NCBI GenBank assembly: GCA_002727195.1
Contig: PBWH01000031.1
Coordinates: 31,164 to 95,163, forward strand
Direction of reading: 5' to 3'
DNA: 64,000 nucleotides
DNA from: Gemmatimonadota bacterium
GTDB taxonomy: Bacteria > Latescibacterota > UBA2968
The stretch's first letter is position 1, and every line of letters begins with the position of its first letter. The position numbers and the translations under genes were made by a program. Under the pieces are notes generated by a model. That model ran no database searches. It was not told the origin of the DNA and saw only the letters and a list, made by a program, of their open reading frames with translations. Of this stretch, positions 49,769-58,670 are shown one piece after another.

Positions 49769-51154
49769 CTAGTCCTCCTGTGTAGACAGGAGGATTTCTT
49801 TTTGCTCTTCGGGAATGATCACTTCGGTAGGGAGCGTGCGTCTTCTGATTTCTGCCTGGAACCATTCGGCTGCTTCCATTTCTCCGTGAACGAGCAGCGT
49901 CCAGCGGGGCTTGAGATCTTCGACGACACTCATCAACTGTTGTCTGTTCGAATGGGCCGAGAAGTGGAATCGTTCGATCCTACAGGCGACGGGGATGGCC
50001 CGACCGGCATCAGTCATTCGAATGATCAGGCCCCTCCTGGCGCTCATCACCCGATGACCGGGCATCGCCGGATCGATGTAGCCGACGAAGAAGATCCCGT
50101 GGTGGTCGTAGGGGAGCATCTTCTCCGCCATCCGGAAGGATAGCGTGTGTTCGGCCATCATCCCGGATGAGGTGACGATGATGCTCGGCCTCTTCAGATG
50201 GGGGCCACGTGTGACGTCCCGTGGGAGTGGGCGAATGTCGAGCTCGCGCAGCCGAAGGTCGGGGGCCATCCGGTTGGTGCGACTAGCTGTCCGGTCGTAG
50301 ACCTGAGAGAGCACCTCGCCGAACCCGGCCGTGTAGATTTCCACATCGGGGATCGTACCAAGCTCACGCATATCGTGCGCCATCGCGAGCATTTCCTGAG
50401 TGCGGCCCAACGAGAAGGAGGGGATCAACACGCTGCCACCCCGCTCGATCACGGCTGTACAGGCGGTGGCGAACCGTTCCTTCTCCTCACGTCGAGATCG
50501 GTGTTCGGCCATCTCGTCCGCTCCCAGCGTGCACTCCGACACCAACACGTCGACCTTGCCCTCCGGATACTCCGCTTTCGGGATGATCTCCTGATCGTGG
50601 CCGGTCGTATCGCCGGTGTAGAAGATATTGCCCGAAGGGGTTTCCAGGTAGATGCCAGCCGCCCCCAGGATGTGTCCCGCGTCGTAGAACCTCGCTTGAA
50701 AGTCCGCGCCTCCCTCAGCCAGCTCGTTGTAGATCGGAAAGCTGCGATCCGTTTGGAAACCCTGGAAGACGTAGGACATCGCTTCCACATCCGTCTTTGT
50801 GTATAGCGGGTATTCGGCGATCCCGTCTTCGTCCCGGATCCGTTCCATCACTCGCACGGTATGCTCGAGGAGGACGGGGGCGAGTGTGGCCGACGCGTTG
50901 GTCATCATCACACGGGCGTGTGGGAAGTAGCGCAGGGCGACTGGAAGTGAGCCGAGGTGGTCAAGGTGACAGTGGGAGATGAGGATGGCTTCGACTTCGA
51001 CATCCTTGATCGCATCATAGTTCGGCAGGCTGTCGACGCCTTCGTGCCGAGGATGGACACCTGCGTCGAAGAGGACAGCCGTGCCGTCCGCTTGGATCAG
51101 GTAGGCCGAGTCACCGACATCCCGGGATGTACCGACTGGGGTGAAGGAGATCAA
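49769..51154 (-). CDS. Metallo-beta-lactamase/beta-CASP RNA-processing nuclease
   Basis: A 461-residue protein. HCHLDH (residues 61-66) is the zinc motif 2. DAGHILGAAGIYLE, FYTGDTTGHDQEI and SECTLGADEMAEH follow, then the beta-CASP part with VLIPSFSLGRTQEML, VTSSGMMAEH and FSAHSNRQQL, and finally TLLVHGEMEAAEWF. These are the canonical motifs of CPSF-73/YSH1-type nucleases. The start appears to be TTG 51154 without a clear ribosome site. Its last codons coincide with a terminator for the opposite strand. Confidence 0.9.
   Translation of the reverse strand: MISFTPVGTSRDVGDSAYLIQADGTAVLFDAGVHPRHEGVDSLPNYDAIKDVEVEAILISHCHLDHLGSLPVALRYFPHARVMMTNASATLAPVLLEHTVRVMERIRDEDGIAEYPLYTKTDVEAMSYVFQGFQTDRSFPIYNELAEGGADFQARFYDAGHILGAAGIYLETPSGNIFYTGDTTGHDQEIIPKAEYPEGKVDVLVSECTLGADEMAEHRSRREEKERFATACTAVIERGGSVLIPSFSLGRTQEMLAMAHDMRELGTIPDVEIYTAGFGEVLSQVYDRTASRTNRMAPDLRLRELDIRPLPRDVTRGPHLKRPSIIVTSSGMMAEHTLSFRMAEKMLPYDHHGIFFVGYIDPAMPGHRVMSARRGLIIRMTDAGRAIPVACRIERFHFSAHSNRQQLMSVVEDLKPRWTLLVHGEMEAAEWFQAEIRRRTLPTEVIIPEEQKEILLSTQED
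49773..49803 (+). terminator. Terminator embedded in the convergent gene end
   Basis: TCCTCCTGT (49773-49781) pairs with ACAGGAGGA (49786-49794) around GTAG, then TTTCTTTTT. It is oriented to stop plus-strand transcripts from the bpsA run and lies within the last codons of the minus-strand nuclease gene. Confidence 0.9.
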
Positions 51155-51185
51155 GTGGGTGTCCCCGGGGTGGTGGCCGACATCT

Positions 51186-51986
51186 CTAAGCTTGAAGGAG
51201 GCGGTCGACGTGAGCGGGCCAGGTGCCTTCGATCCGTTCGCCGAATTCGGTTTGTCCGCCCGATGCGCCGTGTCCGGTCAGGTGGGTGAACCGGTCGTAG
51301 CCGTGCTCGGGGATGTGGTCCGTGCGGAGGAAGTGGAGAGCGAGGCCAGCTCGCTCGTTCGGGGTGGTATTGGCCCGGGTGGCGTGAGCAACCCCGAAGT
51401 TGAAGAAGGCGACGCCACCGGCTGGGAGCTCGATCGCAACAGCCTGCTCCTCGAAGACTTCACAGCGGATGTGATGATCGCTGTGGGGGTCGCGGCCGTG
51501 CTCGAACGGGGTTTTGTGACTACCAGGTATCACGTGGATCGTTCCGTTCTCGATGGTTGCGTCGTGGAGGGCGACCCACATCGCCGTGCCCTTCGTCGGG
51601 TCGGCGACCTTGAAGTAGGCATTGTCCTGATGCCAGTTTGTCCCGAGGCCCGTCTGGCCGGGCTTGAGGAAGATCTGGTCGAGGTAGTGAACAAACGGCT
51701 CGCCGATCAGGGCTCCCACGGCGTCGATGACCTTGGGGTGAAACTGGAAGGATCGATAGAACGGGCTCTTGGGTGTGATCGGGCAGATTTGGAGGTTCTG
51801 ATTAGTGGTAGAGTGGGTCTCGCCGTCCCCTTCGGTCGCTACGTTCCGGAGCAGTCCGTCTTCCTTGAAGCGCTCGAGCTCGGCGCGCATCGCATCGATT
51901 TCCCTGGCCTCAAAGAAGGTGTCGTGCGAGGTGTATCCTTCTTCCTTGAACTGGTTGATGCAGGCGGTGGGGATCGGGGCGATCAC
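51186..51986 (-). CDS. Phytanoyl-CoA dioxygenase (PhyH) family protein, canonical
   Basis: About 266 residues of Fe(II)/2-oxoglutarate dioxygenase. TNWHQDNAYF contains the HxD iron ligands; GTIHVIPGSHKTPFEHG and AHATRANTTPNERAGLAL supply the distal His and the Arg for 2-oxoglutarate. GTG 51986 has AGGAGG 7 bases upstream; the frame upstream of it encodes a decayed deacetylase-like segment. The substrate is unknown. The nuclease gene follows 31 bases later on the same strand. Confidence 0.9.
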   Translation of the reverse strand: MIAPIPTACINQFKEEGYTSHDTFFEAREIDAMRAELERFKEDGLLRNVATEGDGETHSTTNQNLQICPITPKSPFYRSFQFHPKVIDAVGALIGEPFVHYLDQIFLKPGQTGLGTNWHQDNAYFKVADPTKGTAMWVALHDATIENGTIHVIPGSHKTPFEHGRDPHSDHHIRCEVFEEQAVAIELPAGGVAFFNFGVAHATRANTTPNERAGLALHFLRTDHIPEHGYDRFTHLTGHGASGGQTEFGERIEGTWPAHVDRLLQA

Positions 51987-52009
51987 GATGAGGCCTCCTA
52001 GAGGATTTC

Positions 52010-52258
52010 GACAGGATTGATGAATGTCGTATCCGTGATCCCATATCTGGAATCGCCTGTCCTTCGACAGTTCCACCAGACAGTCGACGTAAGCGTCCGA
52101 GGAGTGCTCGAGCGAGTCACCGATCAGTCCAAGCCCAGCCTTGAGGTCTCTATCACGGATGATTTCGATAAACTGCGACCAGTCCCTGGAGAGCGTCTCC
52201 TGTGGATGCTCCAGGATGTGTCGTCGGCCTTCAGAATAACGAGTTGTGTTATGCCCAT
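52010..52258 (-). pseudogene. Polysaccharide deacetylase-like (DUF2334 type) N-terminal remnant
   Basis: ATG 52258 begins MGITQLVILKADD, the strand with metal-binding aspartates. After a frameshift the match continues with FIEIIRDRDLKAGLGLIGDS and RFQIWDHGYDIH, where His would be a metal ligand. It then runs in frame into the PhyH leader. Only the first 80 residues or so survive. Confidence 0.5.
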
Positions 52259-52356
52259 AGCGAGCCGAAAATCCCCGTGGCCGTGTCAGGTGTCAAGCCA
52301 CTCCCCAAGTCAGAGGCTTGAACCGCCAAGGACGGCAAGAAAAAAAAGAAAAACAG

Positions 52357-52389
52357 GTAGTCCTGAGCCCTGAAGGGGCTCAGGACTAC
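52357..52389. repeat. Perfect hairpin GTAGTCCTGAGCCC repeat
   Basis: Fourteen-base arms (52357-52370 and 52376-52389) around TGAAG. A GGTGCCACCCCGGGTAAA element like the one at 33060-33080 follows. The rest of the gap 52259-52569 holds no gene. Confidence 0.8.
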
Positions 52390-52569
52390 AGCCAAGGGTA
52401 GGCCGACGCCAGGAGGTGCCACCCCGGGTAAATCCGACGGCAGAAACGGGCCGCAGCAGCAACAGGCCCCTTCGTCGACCGACTGACCCTCGGCACTAAA
52501 GAAGGAAACACACAAGCTGGCTTGAACTACACCGATCGTCTCTCACAGACCAAGCTACAGGACTACACG

Positions 52570-54936
52570 ATGCTCTTCATAGACAGTGCTCTATTCCTTT
52601 TGGTGACATTCACACTCTTCGGGATCGTTCACGCCGGTGTCTCGATCGACGAGACGCCAGGCGAACCTGGCGAATGGGGGTTCCGGCCTGTGGACGGGGC
52701 GACGTCCGCGGTCAATCCACCCAACTTCTCGTGGCGGCCACAGGAGGGGGCCGGGTCATACACCCTACAAGTCGCCAGGGATGCGAAATTCGAAGACGTG
52801 ACGTATTCGGCTGAAGACATCGCATACAACGTGCATACCCCGACGGTCACGACTCCCGCCGGCGAATACGTCTGGCGATTTCGTGTGGCGGATGCCTCAG
52901 GGGAGGAGTCGGCCTGGAGTGAGACGCGATCCTTCTCAGTGGCGGAGGATGCGATCGAGATGCCGCTTCCGGGTCGGGAAACGCTGATTGCGCGTGTGCC
53001 TGCGTTTCATCCACGGCTCTTCCTCAGGCCTGAAGCCTTGGCAGATCTGCGCACGCGACGAGAGAGCGATCTGAAAGCCCACTACGAGGCGTTGGTCGCC
53101 GAGTGTGAGGGGCTGCTTGCCGATCCAGTGCCGACGGAGGAGCCGCCCCTATACCACGACGATATGGTCCGCGGCAGCGATCCGTGGCGTGCAGTCTGGT
53201 GGGGGAACCGGACCTATACGCAGAAGACCCTGAATGGAGCAGCGACACTCGCATTCACCTGGCTCCTAGACGGGAATGAAGCTTACGCGGCGGAGGCCCG
53301 ACGGATCCTGATGGCGTGCTCGGAATGGGACCCCAAGGGCTCGACCGGCTACCGGTATAACGACGAAGCCGGGATGCCTTACAACTATTACTTCTGCCGA
53401 ACCTACACCTTCCTCTACGGCTACCTCAGCGAGGATGATCGCGACGTCTGCCGAAAGCTGATGAAGATCCGCGGTGATGAGATGAACGATCACCTCAACC
53501 CGGGTCACCTGTGGAAACCGTACGGGAGTCACGCCAATCGTGCCTGGCACTTCCTGGGCGAGATCGGTGTTACCTTCCTCCACGAGGTCGAAGACGCTGA
53601 CGAGTGGCTGTGGTTCGCGATGAATGTGTTCGCCAACGCGTACCCGGTGTGGAACGACGATGACGGTGGCTGGCACGAGGGCACGCAATACTGGAACAGC
53701 TATCAGCAACGGTTCACCTGGTGGGCGGACATTATGCGTGCTGCGACCGGGATCAACGCGTTCGATAAGCCATACTACTCGAAGGTTGGCTACTACCCGA
53801 TGTATCTGATGCCGCCCGGCACGGTCGGTGGCGGATTCGGCGACCTGACCGCGAGTCGTGAGTCCGAGGATAACGTCAACCTGATGCGGATTTTTGCCGC
53901 TCAATCCGGGAACCCTCATTGGCAGTGGTATGTCGACATCCACGACAAGCCGGACAAGCCGAGCGGCTACGTGGACTACATCCGTGGCGCGTTACCCAAA
54001 GTCGAAGCGAAGGTGCCTGATGATCTTCCGTCATCGCGCTTATTTCGCGGCGTCGGCCAGGTCTATCTGAACAGCAATCTCCTCGACGCGACGGACAACG
54101 TCGAGATCGTGTTCAAGTCGAGCCCATTCGGCACACACAGTCACGGCTACGACTCGAACAACGCTTTCCTCCTGTATGCGTTCGGTGAGCGGCTCCTGAT
54201 CCGGACGGGGCGACGGGACAGCTACGGAAGCGAGCATCACAAGGAGTGGATGTGGCACACGAAGTCTGTTAACAGCATCACGGTGAACGGGGAGAGTCAG
54301 CTGAAACGCTCATCGGCCGCGCTGGGTGCGATCACGCACTTCCACACGTCGGATTACATTGATTACGTGGAAGGGGAGGCGGGGACGGCTTACGAGGGTA
54401 AGCTCGATCGCTTTACCCGGCGCATCCTGTTCCTCAAGCCGGGTGCTATCGTGATTCACGACGTGCTGTCCGCATCTGAGGCCTCATCGTTCGAGTGGCG
54501 GCTTCACGCTCCTACGGAAATGACTGTAGACGGGCAGCACGTGAACGTCGTTAACGGAGAAGCGGCATGCGAAGTCGATTTTCTGTGGCCGCAGAAGATG
54601 GATCTGTCTCAGACGGACAAGTTTGACACGCCGCCCAGGGCGAGAATCAAGCTGGTGGAGTATCATCTGACTGCTCTCCCTGAAGAGAAAGCGGCGTCGC
54701 AGAGCTTTGTGACTGTGATTCGTCCGTATCGATCCGGGGAGAATCCGACGTCGTCGGTAGAAGCGTTCGAGACGTTCGAGAGCGGATTTGGTCTAAAGTT
54801 GAAGACCGGAAACGGTGAGGCGACCGTGCTGTTGCAGGAAGCGGCAGGCACAGAAATGAGTTGGGGGCCAGTGACTACCCGCTCGGCCATCGGCGCATTA
54901 CTCCAGGGCGACTCGTCTGTTACGTTCGAGCGATAG
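52570..54936 (+). CDS. Secreted heparinase II/III-type lyase (DUF4962 + heparinase domain)
   Basis: A 788-residue exported protein. The signal peptide is MLFIDSALFLLVTFTLFGIVHAG. A fibronectin-like region (PPNFSWRPQEGAGSYTLQVA) is followed by the DUF4962 start (RLFLRPEALADLRTR), an alpha-toroid with NDDDGGWHEGTQYWNSYQQR and SHANRAWHFLGE, and a C-terminal beta domain with GTHSHGYDSNNAFLLY and HHKEWMWHTKSVNSITVNGE. His and Tyr residues in these segments match catalytic positions of PL15/PL17-like exolyases. It degrades a uronate polysaccharide outside the cytosol. ATG 52570 follows CAGGA. Confidence 0.83.
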   Translation: MLFIDSALFLLVTFTLFGIVHAGVSIDETPGEPGEWGFRPVDGATSAVNPPNFSWRPQEGAGSYTLQVARDAKFEDVTYSAEDIAYNVHTPTVTTPAGEYVWRFRVADASGEESAWSETRSFSVAEDAIEMPLPGRETLIARVPAFHPRLFLRPEALADLRTRRESDLKAHYEALVAECEGLLADPVPTEEPPLYHDDMVRGSDPWRAVWWGNRTYTQKTLNGAATLAFTWLLDGNEAYAAEARRILMACSEWDPKGSTGYRYNDEAGMPYNYYFCRTYTFLYGYLSEDDRDVCRKLMKIRGDEMNDHLNPGHLWKPYGSHANRAWHFLGEIGVTFLHEVEDADEWLWFAMNVFANAYPVWNDDDGGWHEGTQYWNSYQQRFTWWADIMRAATGINAFDKPYYSKVGYYPMYLMPPGTVGGGFGDLTASRESEDNVNLMRIFAAQSGNPHWQWYVDIHDKPDKPSGYVDYIRGALPKVEAKVPDDLPSSRLFRGVGQVYLNSNLLDATDNVEIVFKSSPFGTHSHGYDSNNAFLLYAFGERLLIRTGRRDSYGSEHHKEWMWHTKSVNSITVNGESQLKRSSAALGAITHFHTSDYIDYVEGEAGTAYEGKLDRFTRRILFLKPGAIVIHDVLSASEASSFEWRLHAPTEMTVDGQHVNVVNGEAACEVDFLWPQKMDLSQTDKFDTPPRARIKLVEYHLTALPEEKAASQSFVTVIRPYRSGENPTSSVEAFETFESGFGLKLKTGNGEATVLLQEAAGTEMSWGPVTTRSAIGALLQGDSSVTFER

Positions 54937-55017
54937 GGGAGGTGCCTGCCGTGTGTTCGAGTAGGCCTGGACGAAGTCCGGATCGTATCGAGAACAGGCA
55001 TCTCGACGATACGGCGG

Positions 55018-55788
55018 CTAGTTCCTCTTGTTGGCCAGCTGCCATACATCCTTGAAAAATCCCTGGCGTGCCTCGGACAGACCCTCTATCACGATCGGGT
55101 TCATACACGGTTTGGGCTCGTGGAAGCGGACCGTGCTGTGGTTATACGCGATGAGGATCGCGTTGCGGTCGTTCCCCTCGTGCGTCCAGTTCGCTCCCGT
55201 GTGACGGGTGCCCTCGGAGAAGATGACGAGACTGCCGGGCGGGCACCCGTAGGTCTCCCAGACACCTGAATCCGGATCGTCCGCCGTTTCCGGCCAGTCG
55301 CCGTCCTGGGCTGAGGCCAGGTTCGCCTTGTGGGAGCCCGGTACCAGACACGTCCCGCCTTTTCCCTCTACCACTTCGTTCAACTCCCAGACAACCCTTG
55401 TCATCGCACTGTAGATCCGGCCGTTGTGATATCGGTAGGACATTGATGGGTGCAGGTTGACGCCCCCGACGTGCGGGCGCCAGTGATCGCGGTCGGTGTC
55501 CATCCCACGTCGGGATACGAATACGCTCTCGAGCCGAACACGCTCCGGGTTCGGGTCGATCACTGCCTGCAGAATGCCCAGCACCCGCGGATGATCGATC
55601 AGGAATTCGGTCGGGCCTGCGATCGGCGACCGATGTGCCTCAGGGAGGCTGTCCGGATCGGATGAATACCGATCGACGTGCGTGCGTGCGGTTGACAACT
55701 CGTCGTCTGTCAACGCGGACGGTATGACGATAAAGCCTTTGAGGTCGAAGATGAAACGCTCGTAATCGCTCATTGGAATTACAGACAT
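55018..55788 (-). CDS. Phytanoyl-CoA dioxygenase-like protein with HxG in place of HxD
   Basis: About 256 residues. The metal region reads DHWRPHVGGVNLHPSM, so the usual His-x-Asp is His-Val-Gly. The distal part GGTCLVPGSHKANL, SLVIFSEGTRHTGANW and NDRNAILIAYN retains a His and the 2-oxoglutarate Arg. A whole group of environmental PhyH-like proteins shares a similar HGG or HxGG motif. ATG 55788 follows AGGTGAG. The decayed hydrolase lies upstream on the same strand. Confidence 0.8.
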   Translation of the reverse strand: MSVIPMSDYERFIFDLKGFIVIPSALTDDELSTARTHVDRYSSDPDSLPEAHRSPIAGPTEFLIDHPRVLGILQAVIDPNPERVRLESVFVSRRGMDTDRDHWRPHVGGVNLHPSMSYRYHNGRIYSAMTRVVWELNEVVEGKGGTCLVPGSHKANLASAQDGDWPETADDPDSGVWETYGCPPGSLVIFSEGTRHTGANWTHEGNDRNAILIAYNHSTVRFHEPKPCMNPIVIEGLSEARQGFFKDVWQLANKRN

Positions 55789-55797
55789 TGGTCTCAC

Positions 55798-56053
55798 CTA
55801 GTTTGTTTTGAGATTCTCGTCGAGCCAGGCGACGTATCGGGCCTGAATCTCACTCATTTCGATTTCCGCTCCGGGGTAGCCAGGCCTGTGACATGGATCC
55901 GAGAAATAGGAAGAGCTCGGATGTCACCCATGCGGCCTGCAGTGCATCTCGAAGCTCTTCCGATCGACCTGGGTCGTCTTCCGACCCGTGTATGGGCAGT
56001 GTCGGTGGATCGTCACTGGATACATACCTGGATCTGGTCGAGTTCCGGGTCAT
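55798..56053 (-). pseudogene. Alpha/beta hydrolase C-terminal remnant
   Basis: The first frame reads DPPTLPIHGSEDDPG and SEELRDALQAAWVTSELFLF. A frameshift near 55880 leads to PGYPGAEIEMSEIQARYVAW and then LDENLKTN before TAG 55798-55800. The LIHG-type strand with its acidic residues and the expected His region before the final helix are typical of esterase/BD-FAE-like hydrolases. The N-terminal nucleophile half is absent. Confidence 0.6.
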
Positions 56054-56404
56054 CAGGTCAGCGTTCAGCTAGCCGAAACGGGCCCTCCTTGAAGGCGTCG
56101 AGTAAGAGCTTCCACACGCTCAGCGCAGCGGGAGGAGCAGAACCTGTGGAGGGGGCAGGGCGACACCTTCGTCTGCGAGCGCTGTCAGGAAGATGGTGGG
56201 TTCCAGGTGGAGAAGGCAAATGCGGAGGGTTGTCCCGGACGAATGTGAGGTGTGTACCCGGATTGTCGGATGCTTACAGTTGTGACGCGAGGAGAATGAG
56301 GTGGGTTTCGCAAGTAGGGAGTGCGCCGGGGGCAAGCCCGCACCTGCCCGGCTGGCGTCGGGCTGTCCTCTCCCGCTAGCAGGAGAGGATTCCAGCGCAC
56401 GGAC
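56054..56404. other. Intergenic region with gene debris and a repeat
   Basis: A minus-strand fragment WKLLLDAFKEGPFRLAER followed by a stop (about 56064-56117) looks like the last residues of another lost gene. TCCTCTCCCGCTAGCAGGAGAGGA forms, over 56366-56389, a hairpin of the CTCTCC repeat class. Nothing else is recognisable. Confidence 0.45.
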
Positions 56405-57433
56405 TTACTCGGCGTGGGCCGCTTCGATTTTCTGGAAAGTTAGTTCGCCTGCGAAGTGGCAAGCGGCCTGATGGCCGGGCTCGATTTCGCGGAGTTCGGG
56501 AGACTCTGTACGGCATCGGTCTTCTGCGTGCTGACATCGGGGGTGGAACTTGCAGCCGGGGGGCGCATTGGCCGGATCCGGGACATCGCCTTCGAGCGGG
56601 ATGCGCTGCATCTGGTGCTCAGGATCGGCGACTGGAACGGCGGACATCAGCGCAGCCGTGTAAGGGTGCAGCGGACGCTCGTAGAGTCGATCGGAAGTGG
56701 TGAGCTCGACAATCTGACCCAGATACATCACGGCCACACGATCGCTGATGTGCTCGACGACGCTCAGGTCGTGGGCGACGAAGAGGTAGGTCAGCCCAAA
56801 TTCTTTCTGCAGTTCTGCCATCAGGTTGACGACCTGCGCCTGGACGGATACGTCGAGTGCAGAAACCGGCTCGTCGGCGATGATCAGGCGAGGTGTGACG
56901 GAAAGGGCACGCGCGATGCCGATCCGCTGCCGCTGACCGCCGCTGAAGGCGTGCGGATAACGACGCAGGTGATCGGGGCGGAGACCTACGCGCACTAGCA
57001 TCTGCTCGACACGGTCGTCGAGTTCGCTGCCGGAAGCGACGTTGTTGATGACAAGCGGCTCGGCCACCAGGTCGAACACGGTCATCCGCGGGTTGAGCGA
57101 GGAGAAGGGATCTTGGAAAATATACTGGAGCTCCCTCCGGAGGCCGCGCATCTCTTCCTTCTCAAGGCTGCGAAGATCGATCGCCCTGCCGTCATGATGA
57201 AACGTGATGCGTCCGTCTGTCGGTTCGATCAGCCGAATCATCGAGCGGCCCGTTGTCGTCTTGCCGCACCCGGATTCGCCGACGAGGCCGAGCGTCTCCC
57301 CCTTGTGCAGCGTGAGGGATACGCCATCCACCGCCTTGACGTAGCCGACGACTTTCCGCCAGATGCCCTTCTTAATGGGGAAGTAGGTCTTGAGACCTTC
57401 GACTTCCACCAGCTTTTCGTTTGAGTCTGCCAC
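56405..57433 (-). CDS. ABC transporter ATP-binding protein (DppF/OppF type)
   Basis: A 342-residue ATPase. Walker A is [16 protein letters not shown] (about residues 50-65), the signature [16 protein letters not shown] about 160-175, Walker [17 protein letters not shown] about 183-198. The C-terminal oligopeptide-transporter extension has [20 protein letters not shown] and CQHAEDRC. It lies last in a minus-strand transporter run and pairs with the DppD-type ATPase upstream. Confidence 0.95.
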   Translation of the reverse strand: MADSNEKLVEVEGLKTYFPIKKGIWRKVVGYVKAVDGVSLTLHKGETLGLVGESGCGKTTTGRSMIRLIEPTDGRITFHHDGRAIDLRSLEKEEMRGLRRELQYIFQDPFSSLNPRMTVFDLVAEPLVINNVASGSELDDRVEQMLVRVGLRPDHLRRYPHAFSGGQRQRIGIARALSVTPRLIIADEPVSALDVSVQAQVVNLMAELQKEFGLTYLFVAHDLSVVEHISDRVAVMYLGQIVELTTSDRLYERPLHPYTAALMSAVPVADPEHQMQRIPLEGDVPDPANAPPGCKFHPRCQHAEDRCRTESPELREIEPGHQAACHFAGELTFQKIEAAHAE

Positions 57434-57518
57434 TATCTACTCTTCGTGTGCCTCATCGTTTCATCCCGAGTAGGCCTCGACAACGTCGAGGAGGTACCGA
57501 GGGGCCCAACTCTAGCCT

Positions 57519-58520
57519 TTACTGAACCTCCAGCCAACAACTCACCTGATGCCCGGGCTCCACTTCTTTCAATTCCGGTTCCTGCTTGCACAGATCTGTC
57601 GCGTGCGGACAGCGTGGCGAAAATGAACAGCCCACGGGACGCTCGAACGGATCGGGAACTGACCCCTCGATCGGCACCAGCTTTTCCTTCTGTCCGATCT
57701 TCGGGATCGAGTTGATCAGGCCTTGCGTATACGGATGCTTCGGGTTCTTGAAGATCGTCTTGACGTCCGAATACTCGACGACCTTCCCCAAATACATCAC
57801 TGCAACATTGTCCGCCATCCACGCGACCACCCCCAGATCGTGCGTGATCAGGAGGATTGACATATGGATCTCGTCCTGGAGTGCGACCATCAGGTCCAGG
57901 ATCTGCGCCTGGACGGTCACGTCCAGAGCCGTCGTGGGCTCGTCGGCTATCAGCAGGCTGGGATTGCAGGACAGTGCCATCGCGATCATCGCTCGCTGAC
58001 GCATCCCGCCACTCAGCTCGTGCGGATAGGCGTCCAACTGTCGCTCCGGTTCGGGTAACCGGACTTTTCGCAGGACCTCACATGCTCGATTTCGAGCCTC
58101 TTCCTTATCGACGTCCTGGTGGAGCTCAATCGCCTCACCGATCTGGTTGCCGATCGTGTGCACGGGGCTGAGCGAGGTCATTGGTTCTTGGAAGATCATC
58201 GCGATATCGTTGCCACGGATGTCGCGCATCTGCGCACCACGGGCTTCGATCTTGGTCAGGTCGATCGGTGCGGATCCGTTCTGGTGGAACAGGATCTCTC
58301 CGTCGACGATCTGGCCGGGCGGACTTTGGATGAGCCGCATCGTCGAGAAGGCTGTGATGCTCTTTCCGCAGCCGGATTCACCAACGACGGCAAGCGTCTC
58401 ACCCTTCCCGATGCTGAACGAGACCCCATCGACCGCACGCACCACACCGTCATCCGTGTAGAAGTGCGTTTTCAGGTCATTGATCTCGAGCAGAGGCTCT
58501 TTGATTTCCGTATCGCTCAT
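57519..58520 (-). CDS. ABC transporter ATP-binding protein (DppD/OppD type)
   Basis: About 333 residues. Walker [17 protein letters not shown], signature ELSGGMRQRAMIAMAL, Walker B LLIADEPTTALDVTVQ, and the C-terminal extension PIEGSVPDPFERPVGCSFSP with the CPHATDLC cluster that in some homologues binds an Fe-S centre. ATG 58520 begins the conserved SDTEIKEPLLEI start; 58535 is an alternative. A repeat-bearing gap of about 150 bases separates it from the permeases. Confidence 0.95.
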   Translation of the reverse strand: MSDTEIKEPLLEINDLKTHFYTDDGVVRAVDGVSFSIGKGETLAVVGESGCGKSITAFSTMRLIQSPPGQIVDGEILFHQNGSAPIDLTKIEARGAQMRDIRGNDIAMIFQEPMTSLSPVHTIGNQIGEAIELHQDVDKEEARNRACEVLRKVRLPEPERQLDAYPHELSGGMRQRAMIAMALSCNPSLLIADEPTTALDVTVQAQILDLMVALQDEIHMSILLITHDLGVVAWMADNVAVMYLGKVVEYSDVKTIFKNPKHPYTQGLINSIPKIGQKEKLVPIEGSVPDPFERPVGCSFSPRCPHATDLCKQEPELKEVEPGHQVSCWLEVQ

Positions 58521-58530
58521 AAAACTGGGC

Positions 58531-58662
58531 AGCACGAAGGCGCGAAGGCACGAAAAGAATCGAAGACAAGGGAGTTGTCAGAGTCGAGGCGTCGTGGGGC
58601 GACCGACTGGAAATGCCCACCTTTTCTAAGAGATTTTCCTTCGAGTCTTCGTGTCTTCGTGC
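58531..58662. repeat. Inverted CACGAAGGCGCGAAGGCACG repeats flanking a gap
   Basis: CACGAAGGCGCGAAGGCACG at 58533-58552 faces a partly complementary CTTCGTGTCTTCGTGCTC near 58645-58662. The unit lies between the ATPase and permease genes of the minus-strand operon. Confidence 0.6.
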
Positions 58663-58670
58663 TCAAGGTT

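Noticed and set aside
52017..52373. Plus-strand 118-codon ORF upstream of the secreted lyase
   Set aside because: It is antisense to the deacetylase-like remnant and ends in a poly-purine repeat; it has no motif or ribosome site.
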